Shown: positions 45,481 to 55,603 of the stretch, piece by piece
Layout: every line of letters starts with the position of its first letter
Numbering within the stretch: the first letter of the stretch is position 1
DNA from: Thiotrichales bacterium
GTDB lineage: Bacteria; Pseudomonadota; Gammaproteobacteria; Beggiatoales; Beggiatoaceae
Assembly (NCBI GenBank): GCA_016745035.1
Contig: JADGDE010000005.1
Span: forward strand, 184,161 to 248,160
DNA length: 64,000 bases
Reading direction: 5' to 3'
The notes under the pieces: model-generated
The model's input: only the letters and a program-made list of their open reading frames with translations
Told to the model about the DNA's origin: nothing
Database searches by the model: none
Made by a program: the position numbers and the translations under genes

Positions 45481-45627
45481 CAGTTTACTGATGTTACGCA
45501 AAGGCTTCTTTTTCTGCCTTAAGGGCAGAAAAAACCACCATTGCTGCACAGCTAAGCTTCACTAGGCAGGTGGAAAAGCACCTTATTGTGGTAAAAACAG
45601 GCTTAGTGCGTAACATCAGTCAGTTTA
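45481..45627 (+). repeat. Full-length family-A MITE (A8) with 7-bp target duplication
   Basis: The element (about 45487-45620, 134 bp) is flanked by CAGTTTA at 45481-45487 and 45621-45627; the last base of the left copy may also be read as element sequence. Ends ACTGATGTTACGCA / TGCGTAACATCAGT are perfect 14-bp inverted repeats, making this the best-preserved copy. The rest of the 45430-45806 gap shows no gene; hemL has AAGGGA before its start. Confidence 0.92.
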
Positions 45628-45806
45628 GCATGATTTTAATAAATAGAAAGTAATTTGCATTGCAAAGTTTATGGGGTAGGCAAGCTAAATAAGGATGAAG
45701 AGATAAAAACGCTTAACACCTCAAATCATTACCATATAGCAAGCTTGAGTCAAATCAGGTTAAAATACGCGGCATTTAATGCATAAACTATAAGGGAATC
45801 CCATCA

Positions 45807-47090
45807 ATGAGCAGCTCACATCAAGCATTTACCGCCGCGCAAAAAGTCATTCCAGGCGGGGTTAATTCACCCGTTCGCGCATTTAAAGGTGTGGGTGGTG
45901 AGCCATTTTTTATCGAAAGCGCTCAAGGTTGCCGTCTCACCGATATGGATGGTAACGAATATATTGATTATGTTGGTTCTTGGGGGCCGATGATCACAGG
46001 TCATGCTCACCCTGATGTCATCAAAGCCGTGCAAGCAGCAGCAGAAAAAGGCTTGAGCTACGGGATTCCCACCGCGATTGAAACCGAGATGGCAGAAAAA
46101 GTTTGTGAACTTGTGCCCAGTATTGATATGGTGCGGATGGTTAATTCGGGTACTGAGGCAACCATGAGCGCGATTCGCTTAGCACGTGGTTACACAGGGC
46201 GCGATATTTTAGTCAAATTTGAAGGTTGTTACCACGGTCATGCCGATGCTCTGCTAGTCAAAGCCGGTTCTGGCGCACTGACGCTCGGCGTGCCCACTTC
46301 TCCTGGTGTCCCAGAAACCGTAGCCAATCACACCCTGACTCTGACTTATAATGACCTTGACGAAGTTAAACAAGTCTTTAGCGACATGGGCGACAAAATT
46401 GCCGCGATTATTGTCGAGCCAGTGGCAGGGAATATGAACTGCATTCCGCCAGTTGAAGGCTTTTTAGAAGGCTTGCGCGATGTTTGCGACCAATACGGCA
46501 GCGTGTTGATTTTTGATGAAGTCATGACCGGATTCCGCGTCGCCCTCGGTGGCGCACAAGCCTATTATAATGTCACACCGGACTTGACCACTTTAGGCAA
46601 AGTTATCGGCGGCGGTATGCCTGTCGGCGCATTTGGTGGTAAAGCTGAAATCATGGCTGAACTCGCACCATTAGGGCCTGTTTATCAAGCGGGTACGCTC
46701 TCTGGCAACCCAGTGACTATGGCAGCAGGCTTAACTATGCTTAACTTGATTAGCGCGCCGAATTTCTATCAAGATTTGGAAATCAAAGCCAATAAACTGG
46801 TCGATGGTATTTTAGCTGAGGCGAAAAAAGCTGGGATTGCTATGAGTGCCAACACCGTCGGCGGTATGTTTGGCTTGTTCTTCACTGATACCCCTCGCGT
46901 CAGTCGTTTTGCTGAAGTCGGCGAATGCAACCTCGAGCAGTTCAAGCACTTTTTCCACGCCATGATTGATGAAGGCGTTTATCTCGCCCCTTCTGCCTAT
47001 GAAGCCGGATTTGTTTCCAGTGCACACACTGACGCGGACTTAGATGCGACCATCAGCGCAGCAGGCAAAGTGCTTGCAGGCATGAGCTAA
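45807..47090 (+). CDS. hemL: Glutamate-1-semialdehyde 2,1-aminomutase HemL
   Basis: 427 residues. PLP enzyme of the C5 pathway, converting glutamate-1-semialdehyde to 5-aminolevulinate for haem. Family blocks: [90 protein letters not shown] and the PLP lysine in [23 protein letters not shown] lies 9 bases before the ATG. Its stop overlaps the aroE start (TAATG), so the two are coupled. Confidence 0.97.
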   Translation: MSSSHQAFTAAQKVIPGGVNSPVRAFKGVGGEPFFIESAQGCRLTDMDGNEYIDYVGSWGPMITGHAHPDVIKAVQAAAEKGLSYGIPTAIETEMAEKVCELVPSIDMVRMVNSGTEATMSAIRLARGYTGRDILVKFEGCYHGHADALLVKAGSGALTLGVPTSPGVPETVANHTLTLTYNDLDEVKQVFSDMGDKIAAIIVEPVAGNMNCIPPVEGFLEGLRDVCDQYGSVLIFDEVMTGFRVALGGAQAYYNVTPDLTTLGKVIGGGMPVGAFGGKAEIMAELAPLGPVYQAGTLSGNPVTMAAGLTMLNLISAPNFYQDLEIKANKLVDGILAEAKKAGIAMSANTVGGMFGLFFTDTPRVSRFAEVGECNLEQFKHFFHAMIDEGVYLAPSAYEAGFVSSAHTDADLDATISAAGKVLAGMS

Positions 47091-47905
47091 TGTATCAGTA
47101 TCAAAAAGACACCTATGCGGTGATGGGCAATCCGATTGCTCATAGTAAATCACCGCTGATTCATCGTTTGTTTGCCGAACAAAGCCAAGACAGCTTGGAT
47201 TATTTGGCTTTGTATGTGCCAGAGGACAGCTTTAGCGCCGCAGTGGCACAATTTCGTGCTGCTAAAGGGCAAGGGCTGAATATTACCGTGCCTTTTAAAC
47301 AGCAAGCTTGGCAATTGGCAGAAGTGCGTAGCGAGCGGGCGGAACTCGCAGGTGCGGTGAATACGCTGTGGTTTTCTGATGGTCAAATTCATGGCGATAA
47401 CACCGATGGCATTGGCTTGGTGCAAGACTTGAAAAACCATCAGGTCGAATTAAAGGCGAAACGGGTGTTAGTTTTGGGCGCAGGCGGAGCGGTGCGCGGG
47501 GTCTTACAGCCTTTACTGGCAGAGAAGCCTGCGAGCTTGACCATTGCAAATCGCAGTATAGAAAAGGCTGAGAACTTGGCAGCACAATACCAAGACACGG
47601 GCAAGGTTGTCTCTTCTACCTATGAAGCCCTCAGCCAAACCTACGATGTGATTATCAACGGCACATCGCTAGGGCTGCAAGGGCAAATCCCCAATATTAG
47701 TGCAGCGCAACTCCACGCCGATAGCTGTCTTTACGATATGTTTTATAGTAGCGAAGACACCGCTTTTGTCACTTGGGGCAAAGAAAATAATGTAGAAGCC
47801 CATGATGGGCTGGGAATGTTGGTCGAACAAGCGGCAGCGGCGTTTAAGATTTGGCGCAGAACGCAGCCTGAAACCGCGCCTGTGATTGCCGAATTGAGAA
47901 AATAG
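47090..47905 (+). CDS. aroE: Shikimate dehydrogenase AroE
   Basis: 271 residues, the normal length. It reduces 3-dehydroshikimate with NADPH in aromatic amino-acid synthesis. Substrate-site motifs SKSPLIHRLFAEQ, NITVPFK (catalytic lysine) and NTDGIGLV (catalytic aspartate), and the Rossmann glycine motif VLVLGAGGAVRGVL are all present, followed by NRSIEKAENLAAQ and the C-terminal DGLGMLVEQAAAAF. The ATG shares one base with the hemL stop. Confidence 0.96.
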   Translation: MYQYQKDTYAVMGNPIAHSKSPLIHRLFAEQSQDSLDYLALYVPEDSFSAAVAQFRAAKGQGLNITVPFKQQAWQLAEVRSERAELAGAVNTLWFSDGQIHGDNTDGIGLVQDLKNHQVELKAKRVLVLGAGGAVRGVLQPLLAEKPASLTIANRSIEKAENLAAQYQDTGKVVSSTYEALSQTYDVIINGTSLGLQGQIPNISAAQLHADSCLYDMFYSSEDTAFVTWGKENNVEAHDGLGMLVEQAAAAFKIWRRTQPETAPVIAELRK

Positions 47906-47999
47906 CTCCTCTATTATTTATAGCTGCTTTATCTTTGGTTCCGAAAAAAAATATTTAAGGAGCCACTGCAAGCTTTAATTCACACGAATATTGGTCACA

Positions 48000-48764
48000 T
48001 TAACCGCGACTAAATACCCAATTGTCACTGTCAGATAAATCGGCATTGAATTGATATTCTCCCCAGTTAAAGGCTTTTAAGCCCTCAGGCTGTTCAATGC
48101 GCTGCTTGATAATAAAATCAACCATTTGCCCGCGAGCGCGTTTAGCATGAACGCCAATCACTTTGTATTGCCCGTTTTTATTTTCTTTAAAATGTACGGT
48201 CAGTATCGGTGCTTTGAGGTGTTTTTTCTGCACCACTTTATAATATTCATTCGAGGCGAGATTAATTAATAACGGTTCACTGTCTTTGCTTAAGTCTTGA
48301 TTTAGCTGCTCGGTCACGCGGCTATCCCAAAATTGATACAACTGCTTGCCGCGTGGGTTTTCTAGTCGTGTGCCCATTTCTAAGCGGTAAGGCTGAATCA
48401 AATCCAAGGGTTTTAGCGCGCCATATAAACCCGACAAAATTCGCAAGTGGGTTTGGGCATAATCAAAATCAGCGCGGCTGTAGTTGTCGCTGTCGATGCC
48501 GCTATAGACATCACCTTTAAACGCTAATAAAGCTTGTTTGGCATTAGCTAAACTAAAAGGTTGTTGAAAATCCTTGACCCGCTGATGGGTGAGTTCCGAG
48601 AGTTTGGGGCTGATTTTCATCAATGCCCCCAAGTCTGTTACGCTTAAAGTGCGTAAAGTTTCTATTAAAATTTGGCTTTGTGATAATAAACCCGCTTGCG
48701 TATGTTGTTCTACGTCAGTTGGGCTAAAGTCTTGAGTTTTCGAGGGAGATATAACAATAATCAT
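48000..48764 (-). CDS. yaaA: Peroxide stress protein YaaA
   Basis: 254 residues from ATG 48764 (MIIVISPSKTQDFSPT); an upstream TTG would add five residues. Conserved blocks SPKLSELTHQRVKDF, AFKGDVYSGIDSDNYS, LRILSGLYGALKPLDLIQPYRLEMGTRL, LINLASNEYYKVV and AKRARGQMVDFII are complete. YaaA limits free iron and protects DNA during hydrogen peroxide stress. Convergent with aroE and divergent from the RNase T2 gene. Confidence 0.94.
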   Translation of the reverse strand: MIIVISPSKTQDFSPTDVEQHTQAGLLSQSQILIETLRTLSVTDLGALMKISPKLSELTHQRVKDFQQPFSLANAKQALLAFKGDVYSGIDSDNYSRADFDYAQTHLRILSGLYGALKPLDLIQPYRLEMGTRLENPRGKQLYQFWDSRVTEQLNQDLSKDSEPLLINLASNEYYKVVQKKHLKAPILTVHFKENKNGQYKVIGVHAKRARGQMVDFIIKQRIEQPEGLKAFNWGEYQFNADLSDSDNWVFSRG

Positions 48765-48838
48765 CAGCGCTTGAATCAATTTGAAAAAAGGCGTTAAACT
48801 CTACGCTTGGACTGAGTCAAAATCAAGTTTGGAGTCAT

Positions 48839-49540
48839 ATGTTAAAGCCCGCCTATTTTTTTTCGATTATTGCACTGTGGAGTTTTGTTTATACAAATAC
48901 CCACGCGGCTGAGCAATATGTCTTAGCCTTATCTTGGCAACCGACCTTTTGCCAAAATCATCAACGCCAAAAAGTTTGTCGCCAACAAAACAAGCAAGAC
49001 TTTGATGCCAAAAATTTTTCTTTGCATGGACTCTGGCCACAAGGCGCATCTTACTGCAAAGTTAAAGACTATCACCGTAAAAAAGACAAACAAGGTCGTT
49101 GGGGCGCTTTGCCCGAATTACACTTAAGCGGTGCAACCCGTAGCAGTTTGAATAAAGTCATGCGCGGCAGCGCCCGCTTTTTGCACCGCCACGAATGGAT
49201 CAAACATGGGACTTGTGACGGTCGTAGCCCTGAACAATATTACCGTTTATCGCTAAACTTACTCACTGAATTTAATCACTCTCAGGTACAAAAACTCTTT
49301 GCAAAAAATATTGGCAAAAAAATCACCCAAAAACAGATCAAAGCCGCCTTTGAGCAAGATTATGGCAAAGGCAGCGCCCAAGCCTTAGCCCTGCGCTGTC
49401 GCCGTGGTCTGATTGAAGAATTGCGCATTGCCCTGCATCGCCCCAATAAAGTCGATGTCAGACTCAAAAATGTGATTACCAAACGTAAACACCTGCGTTC
49501 TAATTGTCGTAGCGGCATTGTTGATGCGGCGGGTTTTTAA
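48839..49540 (+). CDS. rna: Exported ribonuclease T2 family (RNase I-like)
   Basis: 233 residues with a signal peptide (MLKPAYFFSIIALWSFVYTNTHA). Both catalytic segments are intact: CAS1 FSLHGLWPQ with the first histidine and CAS2 HEWIKHGTC with the second histidine, glutamate and lysine. Six or more cysteines fit periplasmic disulfides. It cleaves RNA in the periplasm through a 2',3'-cyclic phosphate. The last 17 bases overlap the pbpC start. Confidence 0.92.
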   Translation: MLKPAYFFSIIALWSFVYTNTHAAEQYVLALSWQPTFCQNHQRQKVCRQQNKQDFDAKNFSLHGLWPQGASYCKVKDYHRKKDKQGRWGALPELHLSGATRSSLNKVMRGSARFLHRHEWIKHGTCDGRSPEQYYRLSLNLLTEFNHSQVQKLFAKNIGKKITQKQIKAAFEQDYGKGSAQALALRCRRGLIEELRIALHRPNKVDVRLKNVITKRKHLRSNCRSGIVDAAGF

Positions 49541-51692
49541 GTTTGCCAGTGCCTTAATCCTAGTTTTATTACTGGGCTTAGGGCTGTACACCTATGCGCA
49601 ATTACAAGATCCCCCGCGCTATTTACAACAACTGCACTTAAGCAAAATTGCCAAAGCGCAAATCCTCGACCGCAATCAACGCCCTTTAACCATTACCTAT
49701 CAAAACCAGTGGAATATTCACGACTATCGTCCACTGCACCAAATCCCTGCGCGTTTACAACAGTTTTTTATCACCGCTGAGGACAAACGTTTTTATCAAC
49801 ACAGCGGTATTGATTGGCGCGCGCGTTTACATGCCCTGTGGCAAAATCTCAAAGCAGGCAGAGTTGTGCGTGGTGCGAGTACCATTAGTGAACAAGTGGT
49901 GCGAATTCTCAACCCCCGCCCCCGCAATCTCTGGTCACGTTGGCTAGAGTCTTGGGAAGTCTTGCGCCTTGAAGCCCAAGTCAGCAAGGCGGATATTCTC
50001 AATTTTTATCTCAATCAAGTGCCTTATGGCAACCAACAGCGCGGCGTGGTACAAGCGGCGCGGTATTATTTTGACCGCGATTTAGCCACCCTGAATACAG
50101 AAGAAATGCTCGCCTTAGCCGTGTTGGTGCGCTCACCCAGCCGCCTTGATTTATACAAATATCCTGACAAAATCCAAACGCCGTTAAAAACCCTTGCTAA
50201 GCGTTTGCTTAACAGCGGTTTATTAAGCCAGAGGGCATTTGAACACTTGGGCAAACAGCCCTTTACTTTAACCAAACGCCAATTAAGCGTACAAGCAGCA
50301 CATTTTGCAAGACATGTATTAAAACATGCGCCCGACAAGCAAAGCGCCCGTTTGCACAGCAGCCTTGATGCGAATTTACAGCAACATGTCGAAGCTTTAT
50401 TAGCTCAGCGCCTAAGACAATTAGCCCAATTAGACGTACACCACGGCGCAGTATTAGTGCTCGATCATCAACAGCAACAAGTGCTGGCATGGGTGAACGC
50501 AGGCAAAGATAACAGCCATATTGATGCGATAACCACCGCCAGACAACCAGGCTCAACCCTAAAACCGTTTTTATATGCCCTAGCGCTGGAACAAGGCTGG
50601 AGCGCGGCGAGTTTAATCGAAGATGCTCCCTTGGCGGTGAGTTTGGGCGAGGGCTTACATAATTATCATAACTACAGTTTTCAACACCACGGCTGGCTGC
50701 GCTTGCGTGATGCGCTTGGCAATTCGCTCAACACCCCTGCTGTGCGTACCTTGCAATTTGTTGGCGTAAAAGACTTTTTAGCCACGCTCAGGCAATTGGG
50801 TATGGACAGCCTCAGTGCTAATGCCGAGTATTATGGCGACGGGCTAGCATTGGGTAATGGTGCGGTGAGTTTGTTCGAGCTGGTGCGGGCGTATACCGTT
50901 TTAGCCCGGCAAGGGCTGTATCGCGAAATAGATTTATTGCTCGGGCAAGACCCCGCGCCACAACAGCGGATTTTCTCCGCCGCCACCAGTAGCATTATCG
51001 CCAATATTCTCTCCGATAATGATGCCAGACGTTTAGAATTTGGGCGCGACAGTGTCTTAAACTTCCCCTATCAAACGGCAGTTAAAACCGGGACATCGAA
51101 TGATTACCATGATGCCTGGGCGGTTGGTTTTAATCATCGTTATACCGTTGGGGTTTGGCTGGGTAATCTCGACCAAATGCCAATGAAGCAAGTTTCAGGG
51201 GCAATAGGTCCAGCCTTAGTGCTGCGCAGTGTCTTTACTGAACTCAATCGCAACCAAAGCCAGCAGGCGTTATATATCGCCCCCAGCTTACGCACCGAGG
51301 CAATTTGCCGCGCAGATGGACGCAAAGCTGATGGCAAATGCCAACAACGCCTAGAATGGTTTGCTCCTGATAGCACACCAAATCCAGCGAGCCAAACGCG
51401 ACCCAAATACCAAGCCACGCCCTTGCGCTGGCTACAGCCCCACGACGGGCTACAAATGGCGCAAGACCCACGGATTCCCGACCAGCAAGAAGCCTTTTTA
51501 TGGCTGGTTTCCGCCGACCCTGATGCCAAACACTACACATGGGTATTAAATGGCGAGATTGTCGCCACGACCGAAAAAGCCGAATACCCGTGGCAAGTCA
51601 AAAGCGGCAAACATCAGCTTTATGTCGAAAGTGAAAACCAACAGGGGCTACGTCAGCGCAGTAGCACGGTGAGTTTCTGGGTTAAGGGATAA
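49524..51692 (+). CDS. pbpC: Penicillin-binding protein 1C
   Basis: 722 residues from ATG 49524 (MRRVFKFASALILVLLL); the TTG codons just upstream are less likely. One N-terminal anchor, then the GT51 glycosyltransferase domain (TAEDKRFYQHSGID, VRGASTISEQVVRIL, NFYLNQVPYGNQQRGVVQAA), the transpeptidase with GSTLKPF (SxxK), GNSLNTPAV (SxN) and VKTGTSNDYHDAWAVG (KTG), and a C-terminal BiPBP_C domain from about residue 640. PBP1C is a peptidoglycan synthase found without alpha-2-macroglobulin here. Overlaps the RNase gene. Confidence 0.95.
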   Translation: MRRVFKFASALILVLLLGLGLYTYAQLQDPPRYLQQLHLSKIAKAQILDRNQRPLTITYQNQWNIHDYRPLHQIPARLQQFFITAEDKRFYQHSGIDWRARLHALWQNLKAGRVVRGASTISEQVVRILNPRPRNLWSRWLESWEVLRLEAQVSKADILNFYLNQVPYGNQQRGVVQAARYYFDRDLATLNTEEMLALAVLVRSPSRLDLYKYPDKIQTPLKTLAKRLLNSGLLSQRAFEHLGKQPFTLTKRQLSVQAAHFARHVLKHAPDKQSARLHSSLDANLQQHVEALLAQRLRQLAQLDVHHGAVLVLDHQQQQVLAWVNAGKDNSHIDAITTARQPGSTLKPFLYALALEQGWSAASLIEDAPLAVSLGEGLHNYHNYSFQHHGWLRLRDALGNSLNTPAVRTLQFVGVKDFLATLRQLGMDSLSANAEYYGDGLALGNGAVSLFELVRAYTVLARQGLYREIDLLLGQDPAPQQRIFSAATSSIIANILSDNDARRLEFGRDSVLNFPYQTAVKTGTSNDYHDAWAVGFNHRYTVGVWLGNLDQMPMKQVSGAIGPALVLRSVFTELNRNQSQQALYIAPSLRTEAICRADGRKADGKCQQRLEWFAPDSTPNPASQTRPKYQATPLRWLQPHDGLQMAQDPRIPDQQEAFLWLVSADPDAKHYTWVLNGEIVATTEKAEYPWQVKSGKHQLYVESENQQGLRQRSSTVSFWVKG

Positions 51693-51727
51693 CATCACAC
51701 TAAGCCAATTAAAGGTTTTCTAAGATT

Positions 51728-53176
51728 TTAAGCACTCATTTTGTGTACGGTGGTTAGTGCTTGCACGCCTTTGAGTGACACCTGCTGCTTCTCTCCGTGG
51801 TAACCCGCTTGAGCAAATAAATCCGCTACTCCGTTGTGTTTGAGAACATAATCAGATACCCAAATTTCGCCGGCACTGGCAAGCCCTTGCACCCGTGCGG
51901 CAATGTTGACGGTTTGCCCAAAATAGTCCAATCGCTCATCAGCATTGACCGCCAACACTGTGCCTTCATGCAAGCCCACTTTTAGTCCGAGTTTCAAATG
52001 GCTTTGGTTATGTTCGCGATTAAATTGCACGATACCTTGTGCCATTAATAGGGCGGCTTGACTGGCATCGTTGGGGCTGGAGAAACTCGCCATGATGGCA
52101 TCGCCCATGGTTTTGACAATCGCGCCTCGGTGCGCCCGCACGGCTTGGCTGAGAATATTAAAATGGCTTTGAATCAAGTGATAGGCATCGGCATCACCGA
52201 GCTTGTCGTATAAATCTGTCGAGCCTTTGAGATCGGTAAACAAAACCGTGAGGCTGCGAATATTGAGGTGTAAATCCGGTTTGAGGTCTTGAACGCGGAA
52301 TAATTCTCGAAAGCTGTGATTATTTAATAACATTTTCCCTGTCAGCATTGGGCGAAATTGTGAGGGATGTTTTTCTAAAATTTCCATCATCTTACTTTCT
52401 TGACGATTGAGCACTAGCACATCCAGCAAGCGGCTACTGTGGTTATTGAGGCGCAAATGTAGTGTGCCAGCGGGGACGGATAAGGCTTCAGGCGAAAAGC
52501 CATTTTTGAGTAAATCCACTTCTAAATCGCTTTGGGCATTACCCGCTGTGATTTTGATCATTAAGGAGCGGTGCAAGGCAAAACTGGTGACTTGCCATGT
52601 TTGTCCCGCTTGTACCTCTATTTCAAAGTCTTTTTGTGCCTCAGCTTCTAAAGGTTCGACGGCGTGCATCGAGTCATTCATGCAGACTTTTTTGGCTTCA
52701 GAAGGTAATAAGTTATTGGAGAAATAGTAGCGATGATAGTGACTCATATCGCCACTAAAAGGGTCGAGGTGTAAGCTTTGGATGCTGGGATGGATGCTAA
52801 AAGCAACCTCAATATAATCATCTAAAGCGCTGCTGACATCCATGCGGCATAAGGCACAATGAAAATGCTTGGCATCGATATGGTTAAGGTTTTCGTGGCT
52901 GTGTTCTATACGCCCGCAACTGGGACAAATTTCATTCCAGACAAAATCAAATAAACCCACTTTGGCTGCAATGACAAACAAGTCCACCATGCTATCGGTA
53001 GCAAAGCTGTGTTGCTCAGCAAAGTGTAAGGGATTAATCCGAAATAAATCCCAATCATCAGCCTTGGCTAAAATAGCGGCAAACTTATCAATATCCGCGT
53101 CGCTGAGCGTCAGTTGTTGTTCACGGCTATAGTGTTTTAGGGTGTTAATTTTTTGTGCAAGGACTGATAGTTCCAT
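51728..53176 (-). CDS. Class III adenylate/guanylate cyclase with DUF5939-type N-terminal region
   Basis: 482 residues. The N-terminal 290 residues carry a zinc-ribbon (CPSCGR ... HFHCALCRMD) and a beta-rich sensor region like DUF5939. The C-terminal cyclase domain (about 305-480) has VLFTDLKGSTDLYDKLGD (metal aspartates), RAHRGAIVKTMGDAIMASF and FGQTVNIAARVQGLASAGEIWVSD. Substrate specificity (ATP or GTP) cannot be fixed by eye. Cytoplasmic, no membrane segment. It would make a cyclic nucleotide in response to an unknown signal. Convergent with pbpC. Confidence 0.87.
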   Translation of the reverse strand: MELSVLAQKINTLKHYSREQQLTLSDADIDKFAAILAKADDWDLFRINPLHFAEQHSFATDSMVDLFVIAAKVGLFDFVWNEICPSCGRIEHSHENLNHIDAKHFHCALCRMDVSSALDDYIEVAFSIHPSIQSLHLDPFSGDMSHYHRYYFSNNLLPSEAKKVCMNDSMHAVEPLEAEAQKDFEIEVQAGQTWQVTSFALHRSLMIKITAGNAQSDLEVDLLKNGFSPEALSVPAGTLHLRLNNHSSRLLDVLVLNRQESKMMEILEKHPSQFRPMLTGKMLLNNHSFRELFRVQDLKPDLHLNIRSLTVLFTDLKGSTDLYDKLGDADAYHLIQSHFNILSQAVRAHRGAIVKTMGDAIMASFSSPNDASQAALLMAQGIVQFNREHNQSHLKLGLKVGLHEGTVLAVNADERLDYFGQTVNIAARVQGLASAGEIWVSDYVLKHNGVADLFAQAGYHGEKQQVSLKGVQALTTVHKMSA

Positions 53177-53222
53177 TTTAAGTGCTCATTTAGGTGCAAA
53201 ATATTAGGCGTGGTTTTAAATG

Positions 53223-53356
53223 ATTGATGTTACACAAAGGCTTCTTTCTGTGCCTTAATGGCTCAGGAAACCGCCATTATTCCACGGCTAAATATCACTA
53301 GACCGGTGGAAAAGCGCCTTATTGTGGCAAAAACAGGCTGAGTACGTAACATCAAT
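53223..53356 (+). repeat. Full-length family-A MITE (A9)
   Basis: 134 bp from ATTGATGTTACACAAAGG to GTACGTAACATCAAT. It fills the divergent space between the cyclase and acs, so it may affect promoters of both. No clean target duplication. Confidence 0.88.
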
Positions 53357-53444
53357 AATTAAATTTCTTCGTGACCCCGATTGCTTAGGTAGTTTAGAAT
53401 AGCCCTGTTTGCTATCTGCTTTCAACCACCTTCAGGAATATGTG

Positions 53445-55379
53445 ATGTCAGAAAAAATCTATGATGTGCCCGCTGATTTTGCAGCAAAAAGCTTGCTAAC
53501 CAATGATCAGTATTTGGAAATGTATCAACAGTCGATTGACGACCCCGACACTTTTTGGGCAGAACAGGCGGAAAAGTTTGTCACTTGGTTTAAGCCTTGG
53601 GATAAAGTGCAAAACGTCGATTATCATAGTGCTGATATTAAATGGTTTGAAGGCGCGAGCCTCAATGTCGCTTATAACTGCTTAGACCGCCATTTAGAAA
53701 CCCGTGGCGAGCAAACCGCGATTATCTGGGAGGGCGATGACCCCAGCGTTGATAGCAAGCTGACTTACAAAGAATTACACGAACAAGTCTGTCGTTTTTC
53801 TAACGCGCTCAAATCGCGCAATGTTAAAAAAGGCGACCGCGTTTGTATTTATATGCCCATGATTGTCGAGGCAGCCGTTGCCATGCTCGCTTGCGCTCGT
53901 ATCGGTGCGGTGCATTCGGTGGTTTTTGGTGGCTTCTCTGCCGAAGCCTTAAAAGACCGGATTTTAGATTCCGATTGCCAAACGGTGATTACCGCTGACG
54001 AAGGTATGCGTGGTTCGCGTGCCGTCCCGCTTAAGGCCAATGTTGATACTGCTTTAGCCGCTTGCCCTAATGTCCATACCGTGGTGGTGGTTGAACGCAC
54101 CCAAGCCGATGTCAATTGGGTTGAGGGGCGTGATGTCAAATATGGCGCGTTAATGGCAGAAGCCAGCGCTGATTGCCCCGCTGAGCCAATGGACGCAGAA
54201 GACCCGCTCTTTATCCTCTATACTTCCGGCTCTACAGGGCAACCTAAAGGCGTACTGCACACCACGGGCGGCTATCTCTTACAAGCAGCAATTACACATA
54301 AATATATTTTTGATTACCAAGATGGCGACGTGTATTGGTGTACGGCCGATGTCGGCTGGATTACTGGACACACCTATATTGTTTATGGGCCACTCGCCAA
54401 TGGCGCACAAACCTTGATGTTTGAAGGTGTGCCGACTTACCCTGATGCGGGGCGTTTCTGGGAAGTGGTGGACAAACATCAGGTCAATAGCTTCTATACC
54501 GCGCCTACCGCTATTCGTGCATTAATGGGACAAGGCGATGAGTTTGTCAGCCGTAGCAGCCGTAAAAGCTTGCGTTTACTCGGTAGCGTCGGCGAGCCTA
54601 TCAACCCTGAAGCGTGGAATTGGTATTACAATGTCGTCGGTGATGGCCGTTGCCCGATTGTGGATACGTGGTGGCAAACTGAAACAGGCGGTATTTTAAT
54701 CACGCCATTACCCGGTGCAACCGCATTGAAACCCGGTTCAGCGACCCGTCCGTTCTTTGGCGTAAAACCAGCGCTCATGGATCCCGAAGGCAATATTTTA
54801 GAAGGCGCGGCCTCGGGCAACTTGGTGATGACTTGCTCATGGCCAGGACAAATGCGCACAGTTTATGGTGATCATCCGCGTTTTAAAGACACCTATTTCA
54901 GCACCTATCCGGGTTATTATTTCAGTGGTGACGGCGCGCGCCGTGATGAAGATGGCTATTATTGGATCACCGGCCGCGTTGATGATGTCCTCAATGTCTC
55001 AGGGCATCGCATGGGCACAGCCGAGGTTGAAAGCGCTTTGGTATTGCATGAATCGGTTGCCGAGGCGGCTGTGGTCGGTTTCCCGCATGATATTAAAGGG
55101 CAAGGTATTTATGCTTATGTGACTTTAATCAATGGCGTGGAAGAAAGCGAAGAATTACGCAAAGAGCTGGTACAAACCGTGCGTAAAGAAATCGGCCCGA
55201 TTGCCTCACCGGATGTGATTCAATGGGCACCGGGTTTACCCAAAACCCGTTCAGGTAAAATCATGCGCCGGATTTTGCGTAAAATCGCTGCCAATGAACT
55301 CGACAACTTAGGCGATACATCGACACTCGCCGACCCTGCGGTGGTTGATGACTTGATTGCCAAACGTCACCACAAATAA
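53445..55379 (+). CDS. acs: Acetyl-CoA synthetase Acs
   Basis: 644 residues from ATG 53445, with CAGGA 7 bases before it. AMP-forming enzyme activating acetate to acetyl-CoA. Adenylate-forming motifs: [83 protein letters not shown] and the regulatory acetylation site [14 protein letters not shown] near the end. N-terminal [20 protein letters not shown] is typical. Monocistronic, with a clear terminator. Confidence 0.97.
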   Translation: MSEKIYDVPADFAAKSLLTNDQYLEMYQQSIDDPDTFWAEQAEKFVTWFKPWDKVQNVDYHSADIKWFEGASLNVAYNCLDRHLETRGEQTAIIWEGDDPSVDSKLTYKELHEQVCRFSNALKSRNVKKGDRVCIYMPMIVEAAVAMLACARIGAVHSVVFGGFSAEALKDRILDSDCQTVITADEGMRGSRAVPLKANVDTALAACPNVHTVVVVERTQADVNWVEGRDVKYGALMAEASADCPAEPMDAEDPLFILYTSGSTGQPKGVLHTTGGYLLQAAITHKYIFDYQDGDVYWCTADVGWITGHTYIVYGPLANGAQTLMFEGVPTYPDAGRFWEVVDKHQVNSFYTAPTAIRALMGQGDEFVSRSSRKSLRLLGSVGEPINPEAWNWYYNVVGDGRCPIVDTWWQTETGGILITPLPGATALKPGSATRPFFGVKPALMDPEGNILEGAASGNLVMTCSWPGQMRTVYGDHPRFKDTYFSTYPGYYFSGDGARRDEDGYYWITGRVDDVLNVSGHRMGTAEVESALVLHESVAEAAVVGFPHDIKGQGIYAYVTLINGVEESEELRKELVQTVRKEIGPIASPDVIQWAPGLPKTRSGKIMRRILRKIAANELDNLGDTSTLADPAVVDDLIAKRHHK

Positions 55380-55388
55380 GGGCTGTAT

Positions 55389-55418
55389 CCCGGCACTGCT
55401 TCAGTGCTGGGGTTTCAT
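55389..55418 (+). terminator. Rho-independent terminator after acs
   Basis: CCCGGCACTG / CAGTGCTGGG makes a 10-bp stem with one G-T pair and a 3-base loop, followed by GTTTCATTTTTT. Confidence 0.88.
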
Positions 55419-55470
55419 TTTTTCGCAAACATTTAATGGCAAATATGACTATGAAACCAAGGCATTGTTT

Positions 55471-55603
55471 ATTGATGTTACGCAAAGGCTTCTTTTTGGC
55501 TTTAACAAGCCAAAAAACCGCCATTGCTTCACGGCTAAATTTGACTAGACAGGAAAAAAGTCGACGTATTGTGCATAAACATAGTCAAGTGCGTCACATC
55601 TGT
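55471..55603 (+). repeat. Family-A MITE (A10) embedded in the 5' end of a coding sequence
   Basis: 133 bp from ATTGATGTTACGCAAAGGC to GTGCGTCACATCTGT. The family core is present (ACCGCCATTGCTTCACGGCT) but changes remove the in-frame TAG found in other copies (CACTAG became GACTAGA in another frame), leaving an open frame that runs into the downstream signal peptide. Confidence 0.85.

Noticed and set aside
51690..51715. AACATCACACTAAGCC after pbpC as a family-A remnant
   Set aside because: Only part of the terminus matches and the order of the segments is wrong. Chance similarity is likely.
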